Assembly: GCA_036567985.1 (NCBI GenBank)
Contig: DATCTK010000012.1
Location: forward strand, 32,288 to 96,287
From: SZUA-229 sp036567985
Lineage (GTDB): Bacteria > Pseudomonadota > Gammaproteobacteria > SZUA-229
Reading direction: 5' to 3'
DNA length: 64,000 nucleotides
The position numbers and the translations under genes are program-made. Within the stretch, counting starts at the first letter, position 1. The number at the start of each line of letters is the position of its first letter. The notes below the pieces were generated by a model. That model did not search any database and was not told the DNA's origin. It worked only from the letters and a program-made list of their open reading frames with translations. Below, in pieces: positions 51,697 through 60,955 of this stretch.

Positions 51697-52952
51697 TAGA
51701 TCAGCTCATTAAACGGCTGTACTTCAACCATTTCACCGGCTTCAATATCCCCCGCGTCGCGTTCCAGCACAATAAAACAGTTGGCCATGGCCATTGAACT
51801 CAGCATATGCGAGCCCTGTATGCCGGTGGTGTCTACCACCAGCTCATCCTGTTCATTACTTGACATAATGCCGCGCTGAAAATCCTTGCGGCCGGGGCGT
51901 TTTTTGAGTTTGGCCAGGGTTCTGGCGCGAAGTCGCAATGGTTCGCTCACTGTTTCACCCTCCAGCAGGCGTAAGCTTGGCTGCACAAACTGGTAAAAGG
52001 TGGCCATGGCCGATACCGGGTTGCCGGGTAAGCCGAAGAACACTGTGTTATTAATGTGGCCGAAGGCCAGTGGTTTGCCCGGTTTTATGGCGATTTTCCA
52101 GAAGCCGACTTCGCCGATTTCATCCAGAATCAGTTTAATAAAGTCGGCTTCACCCACTGAGGCACCGCCGGAGGTAATTACCATATCGGCAATATCGGCG
52201 GCTTCTTTCAATGTGGCTTCAATTTCCTCGCGGATATCTGGCACCACGCCCATGTCGATGCAATCAACCCCCATTTTTTGCAGCATGCCGAAGAGAATAT
52301 AACGGTTGCTGTCAAAAATATCGCCGGGTTGCAGGGTTTGTCCCACACCTTTTAATTCATCCCCCGTGGAAAAAAACGCCACCACCGGTTTACGAATGAC
52401 TTTAAATTCAGTCACCCCCACCGAGGCAAGCAGGCCCAGTTTAGCGGGTGATAGTCGTTCGCCGGCGCGAATAATGGTGTCGCCACAGAAAAAATCATCC
52501 CCCGGCTTGCGTACATTCTGTTGTGGCTTGTGCTCGCTGCCGATGCGAATCTGTTCGCCGTCCACTTCAGCGTGTTCCTGCATAATCACCGTGTCTGCAC
52601 CGTCCGGCACCACCGCACCGGTCATAATACGCACCGCTTCACCACGATTGCATACGCCGTCAAAAGGTTTACCGGCAAAGGATTTGCCAATCACCCTGAG
52701 TGTCGCGCTGCCTTCGGCGGGAATATCCTCCGCGCAGATGGCATAACCGTCCATGGCAGAATTGATAAATGGCGGCACATCCATGGGCGAGGTCACATCG
52801 TCGGCGAGAATATGCCCGGCGGCTTCGCGAATGGTGACATTTCTCTTGCCCTTAATTGGCGCAATGCTTTGTTGTATCCGTTGCAGTGCCTGCTCGAAGC
52901 TTAATGAGTTCGGGTCGAATTCGTCGTTGCATGAGGCTTGTTTTTTAATCAT
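51696..52952 (-). CDS. moeA: Molybdopterin molybdenumtransferase MoeA
   Basis: MoeA inserts molybdate into adenylylated molybdopterin. The 418-residue protein has the family's layout: an N-terminal linker domain (FEQALQRIQQSIAPIKGKRNVTIREAAGHIL and SPMDVPPFINSAMDGYA), the MoCF domain (VAFFSTGDEL, GDIFDSNRYILFGML, TSGGASVGEADF), PGKPLAFG and GLPGNPVSAMATF, and domain IV. It is transcribed after mobB, ending in repeat copy 4. Molybdenum cofactor would serve oxidoreductases outside the window. Confidence 0.97.
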   Translation of the reverse strand: MIKKQASCNDEFDPNSLSFEQALQRIQQSIAPIKGKRNVTIREAAGHILADDVTSPMDVPPFINSAMDGYAICAEDIPAEGSATLRVIGKSFAGKPFDGVCNRGEAVRIMTGAVVPDGADTVIMQEHAEVDGEQIRIGSEHKPQQNVRKPGDDFFCGDTIIRAGERLSPAKLGLLASVGVTEFKVIRKPVVAFFSTGDELKGVGQTLQPGDIFDSNRYILFGMLQKMGVDCIDMGVVPDIREEIEATLKEAADIADMVITSGGASVGEADFIKLILDEIGEVGFWKIAIKPGKPLAFGHINNTVFFGLPGNPVSAMATFYQFVQPSLRLLEGETVSEPLRLRARTLAKLKKRPGRKDFQRGIMSSNEQDELVVDTTGIQGSHMLSSMAMANCFIVLERDAGDIEAGEMVEVQPFNELI

Positions 52953-52981
52953 AGCGATACTTTATATATGTGTTGTGTTTA

Positions 52982-53536
52982 TCAGGATTCGTCTGCGCGG
53001 TTTTTATAGTCGATAACAAAATCGGCAATCGCCTGGATATTATTAAGGTCCAGTTGCGGCAGTGAGGTGTCAGCCAGTGGTGTGTCCTGGTCATGGGCGA
53101 CAGCAATAATATTCGGGTCAGTAGGGTGCAGCAGGGGTTTGCCCGTGGCCACGCGGTGCAGTTCGATTTTTGCAAACGGCCATTGCTTGAAGCCTTCCAC
53201 CAGCACCATATCCACCGAGTCCACAGGGATTTGTGTGAGCAGTTGATCTAGTTGCGGTTCCTGCTCGGTTTCGTGGTCGATCATAATCACCGTGCGCCGA
53301 CTTGAACTGATCAGCATGGGTGCGGCACCGGCCTTGCGTAATTCATAACTGTCCTTGCCCGGCTTGTCCACATCGAAATTATGGTGTGCATGCTTGATCA
53401 CCGCCACACGCAGGCCGCGGCGTTTTAATTCGGGAATCAGTTGCACCAGCAGGGTGGTTTTGCCGGTGCCGCTGTAGGCGGCAAAGCCGAGCAGGGGTTT
53501 TGCATAGTGAATGCGGGATGTATCTGCTTTTATCAT
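52982..53536 (-). CDS. mobB: Molybdopterin-guanine dinucleotide biosynthesis adapter MobB
   Basis: MobB is a P-loop GTPase that helps MobA attach GMP to molybdenum cofactor. The 184-residue protein has Walker A GFAAYSGTGKTTLL near residue 20 and the switch-like KHAHHNFDVDKPGKDSYELRKAGA. VLVEGFKQWPFAKIELHR comes in the middle. The start overlaps the mobA stop by 4 bp and it lies 29 bp upstream of moeA. Confidence 0.95.
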   Translation of the reverse strand: MIKADTSRIHYAKPLLGFAAYSGTGKTTLLVQLIPELKRRGLRVAVIKHAHHNFDVDKPGKDSYELRKAGAAPMLISSSRRTVIMIDHETEQEPQLDQLLTQIPVDSVDMVLVEGFKQWPFAKIELHRVATGKPLLHPTDPNIIAVAHDQDTPLADTSLPQLDLNNIQAIADFVIDYKNRADES

Positions 53537-54159
53537 GCCTGCATGTCCTGTGAACGGTTGAAATTACGGAATGCATCCCGCTGGGCAGAAAAGTCGCAAA
53601 CCGCGGGTTCAATCAGGCCAATAAAATCCTGCACCTTGCGGTGCCCCTGTTGCAGGTAATCGCTTAGCTGTTGCCTGTATTGTGTCGACAGCAGTAAAAA
53701 CAGCGGCTGTAAGCGTTCGCCATCATGACACACGGCGGCCTGTTTGTTGTGCGTCCGCATGCATTGCTGTAAGCGGGCTAATAAATTCTGCGGTGGCGCG
53801 GGTGAGTCGCAGGGCACGCATAACAGGTACTCGCTGTGGCAGACTTCAAGTGCACTGAGCAGGCCCGCCAGTGGCCCCTGAAAGTGTTCCTGCCCAGTGG
53901 TGCTATTCTGGTTATCGCTAATCACCTGTGTGGCATATTCCGCATACTGTTGCTGATTGCGATTGGCGCTGATAATGGTGTTGTCAGCTCGTGCATCGAG
54001 TTGCTGCATAATGTGTTCAATCATCGGCTTGCCCTGCCACAGCATCAACCCCTTATCTGCTCCCGCCATGCGCTGGCCACGGCCACCGGCCAGAATCAGG
54101 TAGCTGATATCTGCGGGTGTCTGATTTGAAGGAGTATCGTCTGCCATGGCTGCAATCAT
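53533..54159 (-). CDS. mobA: Molybdenum cofactor guanylyltransferase MobA
   Basis: MobA transfers GMP from GTP to molybdopterin, making the bis-MGD cofactor. The nucleotide-binding motif LILAGGRGQRMAGADKGLM is clear, followed by FQGPLAGLLSALEV and LCVPCDSP. The 208-residue protein starts at ATG 54159 or, less 4 codons, at ATG 54147. It leads a mobA-mobB-moeA operon. Confidence 0.95.
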   Translation of the reverse strand: MIAAMADDTPSNQTPADISYLILAGGRGQRMAGADKGLMLWQGKPMIEHIMQQLDARADNTIISANRNQQQYAEYATQVISDNQNSTTGQEHFQGPLAGLLSALEVCHSEYLLCVPCDSPAPPQNLLARLQQCMRTHNKQAAVCHDGERLQPLFLLLSTQYRQQLSDYLQQGHRKVQDFIGLIEPAVCDFSAQRDAFRNFNRSQDMQA

Positions 54160-54253
54160 TGCCTAATCGGTGTAATCTTTTGTCTGGGCGCGCCATTTTA
54201 TCACATTCAGCGCGGATTCAATTCCTGTAACAGGTTCATCATACACCCCACCT

Positions 54254-55174
54254 ATGGCTAAAGTTGATCAACTCTCACAACCCGAACAGCAGCTGATCGA
54301 ACAGTTTCTTGATGCGCTGTGGATGGAACACGGCCTGAGCCAGAATACCCTGGCGGCCTACCGCAATGACCTGGCCAGCCTGGCACAGTGGTTGAGTAGT
54401 CAGCAAACTGAGCTGAAAAATGCACAGCAGGGTGAGTTGCAGGGGTTCCTTGCTCACCGTTTTGAGCAGGGCAGTAAAAACCGCAGCGCGGCACGGCTGT
54501 TGTCATCATTGCGGCGATTTTATGCCTGGTTGCAGCGGGAGCGGCGTATAGAAGCAGATCCGGTGGCGCTGATCGAAGCTCCAAAACCGGAGCAGCCGCT
54601 GCCGCGCAGCCTGAGTGAGGCACAGGTGGAAGCGCTATTGCTTGCGCCGGATATCAACCAGCCGCGGGGCTTGCGTGACAGGGCCATGCTGGAAATGCTG
54701 TATGCCACCGGCCTGCGGGTGAGTGAATTGATCGGCCTGCAGTTTTCACAGGTATCGATTGATCCGGGTGTGGTGCGTGTGATGGGCAAGGGCAACAAGG
54801 AGCGCCTGGTGCCGCTGGGGGAAGAAGCCATTGACTGGTTACAGAATTATATGGGCCATGCGCGCGCGGAGTTAATGGCACGTCATCCACCCTGTAATGC
54901 GCTGTTTGTCACTAACCGGGGGCATGGCATGACTCGCCAGGCCTTCTGGTACCTGCTCAAACGCTATGCCTTGCAGGCAGGTATAAACCCGGAAGTGCTG
55001 TCGCCGCACACCCTGCGCCATGCTTTTGCTACGCATTTGCTGAATCACGGCGCGGACCTGCGGGTGGTGCAGATGCTGCTGGGGCACAGTGATATCTCCA
55101 CCACACAGATTTATACCCATGTGGCAAAACAGCGCCTGCAGGATATCTATCAGCAGCATCATCCCCGTGCCTGA
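54254..55174 (+). CDS. xerD: Site-specific tyrosine recombinase XerD
   Basis: XerD, with XerC, resolves chromosome dimers at dif. The 306-residue protein has the N-terminal SAM-like domain (QFLDALWMEHGLSQNTLAAYRNDL) and the catalytic domain. The catalytic set is visible: R in YATGLRVSELIGL, K in GKGNKERLVPLG, HTLRHAFATH, GHSDISTTQIYTHV (nucleophile Y in QIYTHV). The C terminus QHHPRA is typical of XerD rather than XerC. dsbC follows as in E. coli. PepA, an accessory factor of Xer at cer, is also in this window. Confidence 0.97.
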   Translation: MAKVDQLSQPEQQLIEQFLDALWMEHGLSQNTLAAYRNDLASLAQWLSSQQTELKNAQQGELQGFLAHRFEQGSKNRSAARLLSSLRRFYAWLQRERRIEADPVALIEAPKPEQPLPRSLSEAQVEALLLAPDINQPRGLRDRAMLEMLYATGLRVSELIGLQFSQVSIDPGVVRVMGKGNKERLVPLGEEAIDWLQNYMGHARAELMARHPPCNALFVTNRGHGMTRQAFWYLLKRYALQAGINPEVLSPHTLRHAFATHLLNHGADLRVVQMLLGHSDISTTQIYTHVAKQRLQDIYQQHHPRA

Positions 55175-55338
55175 ATTGCAAGTTGAATCTGCATGGGCGT
55201 AGCGCCTGCTATGACGGCAAATGCAGGTAAACATGTCCAGCAGCAGAATAAATATGACAGTTTATCGCCAACAGGCCGGTGGAATTATTTATAATCTGCC
55301 GGGTCTATGTGAACAGCCCAAACAATCGAGATCGTTTT

Positions 55339-56085
55339 ATGAAGTTATTTTCCCGTTTACCTCTAATGATGCTTGCTGCCCTGCTGGCCGCTGCAAGCGC
55401 ACCTTTTGGCCTGGCTCATGCCAATGAAGCGGCCAATGAGGCCGATATCAAACAGTTAAAACAGGCTCTGCCCAATGTGCTGCCGGCAGCGGCGAATGCA
55501 GAAATAACCGCAAGCCCGGTGGCGGGGCTGTACCAGGTGGTGGCCGGTGGGCAGGTTCTGTATATGACCAGAGATGCTGCCTTTGTGCTGGACGGTGATC
55601 TGTACAATATGCAAACCCGTACCAACCTGACGGAAAATGCCCGTGGTGCTATCCGCCTGGAGGCACTTAACGAACTGGGTGAAAAAAATATGATCGTGTA
55701 CCAGCCGAAAGGCGAGGTGAAACACACGATTACGGTGTTTACCGATATCTACTGCCCTTACTGTGTGCGCCTGCATAATGAAGTGGAGCAGTACCTGAGT
55801 AACGGCGTGAAGGTGCGTTATATTTTTGTGCCATTCAAGGGGCCAAAGAGTGTTGAGGCATCGGTATCGGTATGGTGTGCTAAAGATCAGAATGAGGCAC
55901 TGAGCCTGGCCAAGGCGGGTGAGGATATCGAGCAGCGCAGCTGTAACAACCCGGTGAAAAAACACCAGGCACTGGCCGCTGCCCTGGGCATTCGCGGCAC
56001 ACCGGCGATTATGCTGGAGAACGGCCAGTTGATGCCGGGCTATGTGCCAGCGGCTAAACTGATTGAGCAGCTCAATACGCTATAA
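55339..56085 (+). CDS. dsbC: Thiol:disulfide interchange protein DsbC
   Basis: DsbC is a periplasmic disulfide isomerase. From ATG 55339 the 248-residue precursor has a signal peptide (cleavage near LAHANE), an N-terminal dimerisation domain and a thioredoxin domain. The active site is CPYC (139-142), where many DsbC proteins have CGYC. A second cysteine pair (SVWCAKDQ and RSCNNP) matches the family's structural disulfide. The frame stays open 60 bp upstream but without a signal-like start. Confidence 0.93.
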   Translation: MKLFSRLPLMMLAALLAAASAPFGLAHANEAANEADIKQLKQALPNVLPAAANAEITASPVAGLYQVVAGGQVLYMTRDAAFVLDGDLYNMQTRTNLTENARGAIRLEALNELGEKNMIVYQPKGEVKHTITVFTDIYCPYCVRLHNEVEQYLSNGVKVRYIFVPFKGPKSVEASVSVWCAKDQNEALSLAKAGEDIEQRSCNNPVKKHQALAAALGIRGTPAIMLENGQLMPGYVPAAKLIEQLNTL

Positions 56086-56124
56086 GCGTTAACAGCCGCG
56101 GTGTATCTTTGCTGTGGTGTTTAT

Positions 56125-56404
56125 AAAGTCCGCCAATGAACGCGAATAAACGCAAATGTGTGGCGCATCAGGCTAGGTGTTACAGCAACCACAAGTACAT
56201 CATCCTATACAGGTTTATGATTCAGACAGGTGGATCCGCTGCGCTTGATCCACCCTACAAACTTTAGGTACAGATTTATGTCGGGCTCGTGCCTCACCCC
56301 GATCTGCACATTTTATATCTATGGACATCTGTTGGATCAAGCGCGGCGGATCCATCTTTTTTTTCTGAACATTCGCGTTTATTCGCGTTCATTCGCGGAC
56401 TTTT
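56125..56404. repeat. Inverted array of 10-bp units, copy 5, with a nested GTGGATCC palindrome
   Basis: The arms AAAGTCCGC-AATGAACGCG... (56125-56158) and their reverse complement at about 56371-56404 are near-perfect for about 33 bp. Between them lies GTGGATCCGCTGCGCTTG with GATCCACCCTAC (56229-56258) and a second partial copy (56333-56355). The right arm ends 16 bp before the cnoX stop. It fills the 334-bp gap between dsbC and cnoX. Confidence 0.85.
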
Positions 56405-56419
56405 TTTGCTTCTGGCTTT

Positions 56420-57283
56420 TCAGTGCATTGCATTAAACATCTTGCGGCGGTATTCATTTACCAGCGGGTGCTCATTACCCAGCAGTGAGAAGGTCGACAG
56501 CATGGCTTTTCTCGCACCATCATTCTGGAATTTACGGTCACGCTGTAAAATGGTCAGCAGATGCTGCAGCCCGGTCTCATGTTCACCCTGGTTAATCAAC
56601 AGGGTGGCCAGCTGGTAGCGTGACAGGTTATCCGCCGGGTTCTGTTCCACCATGCGGCTTAATTCTTCCAGTGGTGGTGCATTCTGCGTGGCCATTTCCA
56701 GCTCGATTTTGTTCAGCAGATTAATCACTTCTTCCCGTTCACGGTCGGCAATTTTCAGTTTATTCAGCCGGGTTTGTGCCGCAGTATAATCCTGCTGTTT
56801 CGCTTCCAGGTGCGCCAGGTCAATCTGGATACCCACATGTTCCGCATCCAGCTGTTCCGCCTGCAGCAGTAGTGCTTTCGCGCTATCAATGTCGTTGGAC
56901 TGCATTGCCTGTAACGCCTGCTGGCGTTTGATATCGGCCTCGGTAATGCGGTGCTGCTCGATGCGATTGCGTATGCTTTGCTCCGGCAGTACACCGCTGA
57001 ATTTTTCCACCACTTCGCCGTTTTTAAAAATCATTACCGTGGGGATGCTGCGAATCTGGAACTGCTGTGCCAGTTCGCGCTCGGTTTCGCTGTTTACCTT
57101 GGCCAGTACACACTGGCCCTGCATTTCATCGACAATTTTATGCAGAATCGGCATCAGCTGTTTGCAGGGTTCGCACCACTCGGCCCAGAAGTCCACCACT
57201 ACCGGTGCCTTGTAGGAATTGTCGATCACACCCTGCTGAAAATTCTCTGCAGTGGCTTCGAAGATAAACTGGGACTCGCTCAT
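56420..57283 (-). CDS. cnoX: Thioredoxin-TPR chaperedoxin CnoX (YbbN)
   Basis: CnoX proteins are holdases that protect substrates from oxidation and pass them to GroEL or DnaK. The 287-residue protein has an N-terminal thioredoxin domain (PVVVDFWAEWCEPCKQL, with C37 and C40). A C-terminal TPR-like domain begins near residue 120 (ALQAMQSNDIDSAKALLLQAEQL and IDLAHLEAKQQDYTAAQTRL). The CEPC motif retains both cysteines, unlike E. coli YbbN (SQHC), so thiol activity is plausible. It lies downstream of the AddA-like gene on the same strand. Confidence 0.92.
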   Translation of the reverse strand: MSESQFIFEATAENFQQGVIDNSYKAPVVVDFWAEWCEPCKQLMPILHKIVDEMQGQCVLAKVNSETERELAQQFQIRSIPTVMIFKNGEVVEKFSGVLPEQSIRNRIEQHRITEADIKRQQALQAMQSNDIDSAKALLLQAEQLDAEHVGIQIDLAHLEAKQQDYTAAQTRLNKLKIADREREEVINLLNKIELEMATQNAPPLEELSRMVEQNPADNLSRYQLATLLINQGEHETGLQHLLTILQRDRKFQNDGARKAMLSTFSLLGNEHPLVNEYRRKMFNAMH

Positions 57284-57335
57284 TATATTGACTCTAGGGT
57301 TTTATTAATCATTAACAGATATTGATTAGCTTTGA

Positions 57336-60300
57336 TTAGTTGATGACTACAGGTTGCAGTGCACAGCATTCGGTAAACAGCAAACAGGCCTCGACTTTTT
57401 TATCCGGCCACAGTTGTTTTACGCCTGTGGCATAGAGTTGCATCTGTTGCTGGTAATCCGCTGCGAGTATCGACACATTCTCTTTTGTGGCCTGCTGGTG
57501 GGTTTTGTAATCCACAATCAGCACACGCTCATCACTTACCAGCAGGCGGTCGATAATGCCATACACCGCCTGATCTTCCAGCATATATTGTATGGGGCAC
57601 TCATTATAAAATTTCAATAGCCCGTCGGTTTGAAATACCGAGCGTAAATCGTCATCTTGAATCACTTTTCTGGCAATGCCGATCCATTCATCCAGTAATG
57701 CTGGCTGGCTGGTATTGAATGTATATTGCAGCTGTTTGCGCAGCTGGGTTTCGCTCAGTGGCTTGATGCGAGTTAAGGCATCCAGGCAGAAATGAATCGC
57801 GATGCCGCGCTCCTGTGCATCGGCGTCGCTGGAGTCAGGGGATGTTTCTGCCTGGGTGCGCAGATCCGCCTGGCTGGGGGAGAGCAGGCCGGGTTTATTC
57901 GCCTGGCCATGGAGCTTCTGTTGCAGTGCCGACGGAATTTCAACCGCGGGGATTTCGGTTTGCGCTGGTGTATCGCTGATTTCAGGCGCGCTCGTCTGAT
58001 CGCCGGTGCTGTATACCAGGTGCGCTTCATCCTTGCCGCTGAGTTTTTGCAACGCCTGTTGTAACGGGTAGTACCAGTCGAGGAATGGCCCGCGTTCACC
58101 CTGGCAGCCGCTGACAAACAGGTATTGCCGGGCGCGGGTGAGAGCGACATAGAGCAGATTGGCATCTTCCTTCTGTTGCGACAGTTTCTGCTGTTCGCGC
58201 AGTGTGCGGCTGACACTGTCCTGTTGCTGGCTAGCGGGAATCAGCTGGAAATGCTGCGGGCGTTGCTGTTCCACCGGCCAGTTTACCAGGGTGCTCATTG
58301 CGGTGCGGTCTTTATCCGCCACGATACTGTCTACCAGGTAAACCACCGGCGCTTCCAGCCCCTTGCTGGCATGGATGGTCATGATTTTTACCCGTGGCTC
58401 ACGGGTCTGCATCGGCGCTTCGTCCGGCGCATCGCCACTGGTCTGTCGAAGACTGCGCAAATAGTATAAAAAGTGCATCAGGCTGGGGTAACGGCCACTG
58501 TCCAGATCCAGTGCCATTTCCATAAACAGGGTGAGGTTTGCATTTACCCTGGGTTGTAACGCGGGTGGCGTGGCACGGCGATAGCGTTCGAGCAAATCGG
58601 TGTCGGCAAAAATTTTATCGAGCAGGTCGTGCACCGGTATTTTATCGGTGAGCTGGCGCCATTCACTGAGTAGATGCCAGGCACGGCTGAGTGGATGTTG
58701 GGGCTCCAGCTGATCCGACAGGCTTTGCAGTCGCTCATACCACTGGTTCGAGCCCTTGTGTGCGGCAACCAGTTGCAGGTGATCATCCGTGGCGCAGAAA
58801 ATCGGTGATTTTAGTAGCTGCGCCAGTGCCAGATTATTAAATGGCGTGAGCAGGGTATTGATCAGTGCTTCCATGTCCTGAATTTCCAGGCAATCGAGGA
58901 AGGTGCCGCGATTGGTGCCCAGGTAGGCAATGCCCACATCCCGCAGTGCCCGTTCAAACTCCGCCACATGGGCGCGCTTGCGCACCAGAATAAAAATATC
59001 ATTGAAGTTCAGCGCACGCCTCTGGCCATCTTCGATAACCGGCGTGCGTTGATCGATCAGTTGCTGGATATGCTGAGCGATCTGGCGTGCTTCATACTGG
59101 TGAATATTGGGCGAATCAGTGCGCGGCTGTTGCAGCGGGTCACGACAGTAGACGGGGGTTTCTTCGTCGTCCACATCCCTGTTGTGCCACAGCGGCAATA
59201 CTTCAACCCGGCCGGGTAAATCCTGGTGATGGGTTTCATGGGGTTTGAAGGTGGGCAGGGTGGCCTGGAATTGTTCCTGTTCAAACACCCCATTGACGGT
59301 GTGCATAATCGCCGGTGATGAACGCCAGGATTTATTCAGGGGGAAATTCTGCGCGTTGAGGTGTTCAGCCAGCCAGTCGGCGGCCTGTTGTTGCAGTTCC
59401 GGCTTTGCGCGGCGAAAACTGTAGATCGACTGTTTTTCATCCCCCACCAGAAACACGCTGCGTGCAGATTCCGATTCAGCCGCGGCAATTTCCTGCAGCA
59501 GTGGCAGAATCAGTTGCCACTGGGTCGGGTTGGTGTCCTGGAACTCGTCAATGAGTAAATGCTGTATCTGCTGATCCAGTTTGTACTGAATCCACAGTGC
59601 ATTATCTGAGTCCTGCAATAATTTATAACTGCGCCATTCCAGATCGGTAAAATCCAGTATGCGTTGCTGGCGCTTTAATGTCTGGTAATGCTCGATAAAT
59701 TTAACGCCGCAGTAATACCAGTGATGGTTCAGTTCATAGCAGTGTTGTTTATTGAGCTGATCCAGGGTGTCGAGAATCGCCGCGCTGATGCGCTGGTGTA
59801 GTTCAAGAAACTGTTCGGTTTTGTCATCACCGAGTCGTTTGCGCAGGGCCTTGCTGTCTTTTCTGCCCTGCGACAGGGGCTCGTTTTTCTGCGTTAGAAA
59901 GCAGCCGCGCAGCTGTTCAAACGCGGCAGGCTCGATGGTTTTGTGTACCAGCCAGTTGGCAATGGTGTCCGCCGCCTGCAGGTTTTTCTTGCCCTGTTCT
60001 TCCCCCAGCAGCAGCGCAAACTGCTGTAGATTCTGCTGCATCTGCGCTGAAAAAAACTGCTGCAATGGATCGACATCGGCCTGGTAGCCCAGGTTGCTGG
60101 CCAGCTGCTGTTGCGCAAAGCCCAGCACATCCTCTTTACCGTCGGTGTAGGCCCACCAGTCACTGCGTTGCTGCAGGAAGCTGGTCAGTACCTTGTGTAG
60201 ATTGTACAGGCCGCCGCATAACTGCATCAGCTGTTGCAGATGGCTGGACAGGGTGCCCTGCATATCCAGCGCGGCTTCATTAAATAGCGCATCCCGTGCC

Positions 60301-60737
60301 TGTTGAATCAGCAGCTCGGCACTTTCCAGTAAATCGAAATTGGGGGGAATATCGGCTTCCAGGGGAAAACGTGACAGTAGATCCTGGCAGAAGGCATGAA
60401 AGGTAAGGCTGCGAACCGGGTAGTCACAATACTGATGTGCCTCGTATAAACGCCGCGCACGGTCACAGTAGCTGGCGTCCAGCTCAAGTGCCTGCAGTAG
60501 TTGCAGCAGTCGATCATCATCGACGGTAGCCAGCTCGTACAGCCGCTCCGCCAGGCGTTGCTGCATTTCGGCGGCGGCTTTGCGGGTAAAGGTGAGTGCC
60601 AGTATGCTTCCCGGTTCCGCACCCTCCAGTAGCAGGCGCAGAATGCGGGTGATTAGCATATAGGTTTTACCACTGCCGGCGGAGGCGGTAACCGTGGCGT
60701 TAATGCGGGGGTTGGCTGCTTGTAAACTCATCTGCAT
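57336..60737 (-). CDS. AddA/RecB-like UvrD-family helicase with C-terminal nuclease
   Basis: The 1133-residue protein is a superfamily 1A helicase: Walker A TASAGSGKTYML (18-28), LTFTRKAAAEMQQR, DEFQDTNPTQW (motif II), VGDEKQSIYSFRRAKP (motif III), and GLEAPVVYLVD and VALTRARQYLFV (motifs V and VI). A C-terminal PD-(D/E)XK nuclease segment has LIVDYKTHQQA. This is the AddA or RecB layout of double-strand break repair. The partner subunit (AddB or RecC) is not adjacent; the next gene upstream is on the other strand. Naming it addA would overstate the evidence. Confidence 0.9.
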   Translation of the reverse strand: MQMSLQAANPRINATVTASAGSGKTYMLITRILRLLLEGAEPGSILALTFTRKAAAEMQQRLAERLYELATVDDDRLLQLLQALELDASYCDRARRLYEAHQYCDYPVRSLTFHAFCQDLLSRFPLEADIPPNFDLLESAELLIQQARDALFNEAALDMQGTLSSHLQQLMQLCGGLYNLHKVLTSFLQQRSDWWAYTDGKEDVLGFAQQQLASNLGYQADVDPLQQFFSAQMQQNLQQFALLLGEEQGKKNLQAADTIANWLVHKTIEPAAFEQLRGCFLTQKNEPLSQGRKDSKALRKRLGDDKTEQFLELHQRISAAILDTLDQLNKQHCYELNHHWYYCGVKFIEHYQTLKRQQRILDFTDLEWRSYKLLQDSDNALWIQYKLDQQIQHLLIDEFQDTNPTQWQLILPLLQEIAAAESESARSVFLVGDEKQSIYSFRRAKPELQQQAADWLAEHLNAQNFPLNKSWRSSPAIMHTVNGVFEQEQFQATLPTFKPHETHHQDLPGRVEVLPLWHNRDVDDEETPVYCRDPLQQPRTDSPNIHQYEARQIAQHIQQLIDQRTPVIEDGQRRALNFNDIFILVRKRAHVAEFERALRDVGIAYLGTNRGTFLDCLEIQDMEALINTLLTPFNNLALAQLLKSPIFCATDDHLQLVAAHKGSNQWYERLQSLSDQLEPQHPLSRAWHLLSEWRQLTDKIPVHDLLDKIFADTDLLERYRRATPPALQPRVNANLTLFMEMALDLDSGRYPSLMHFLYYLRSLRQTSGDAPDEAPMQTREPRVKIMTIHASKGLEAPVVYLVDSIVADKDRTAMSTLVNWPVEQQRPQHFQLIPASQQQDSVSRTLREQQKLSQQKEDANLLYVALTRARQYLFVSGCQGERGPFLDWYYPLQQALQKLSGKDEAHLVYSTGDQTSAPEISDTPAQTEIPAVEIPSALQQKLHGQANKPGLLSPSQADLRTQAETSPDSSDADAQERGIAIHFCLDALTRIKPLSETQLRKQLQYTFNTSQPALLDEWIGIARKVIQDDDLRSVFQTDGLLKFYNECPIQYMLEDQAVYGIIDRLLVSDERVLIVDYKTHQQATKENVSILAADYQQQMQLYATGVKQLWPDKKVEACLLFTECCALQPVVIN

Positions 60738-60955
60738 AGGATAAGGGTTTATGCCATGGGATAAAGCAGTTTTTTTATCTCAGCATTTCTCGCGGGCTAA
60801 TGGCCAGCATTGTGGTTTGGCTGAGCTGTATCAAGCGGGTATGAAAACCGGCTGTTATACTGGGTTTTTGCGTTAAGAACGTTATATGAATCCGTGTGTC
60901 TACTATTGCTGGGCTGAAGCCGGATTGCATCCTCTTTATTAAGGCAGGCGCTTAA

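Noticed and set aside
55753..55764. CPYC in DsbC as loss of function
   Set aside because: Both cysteines remain and CPYC is a redox-active variant, so this is a note rather than an anomaly.
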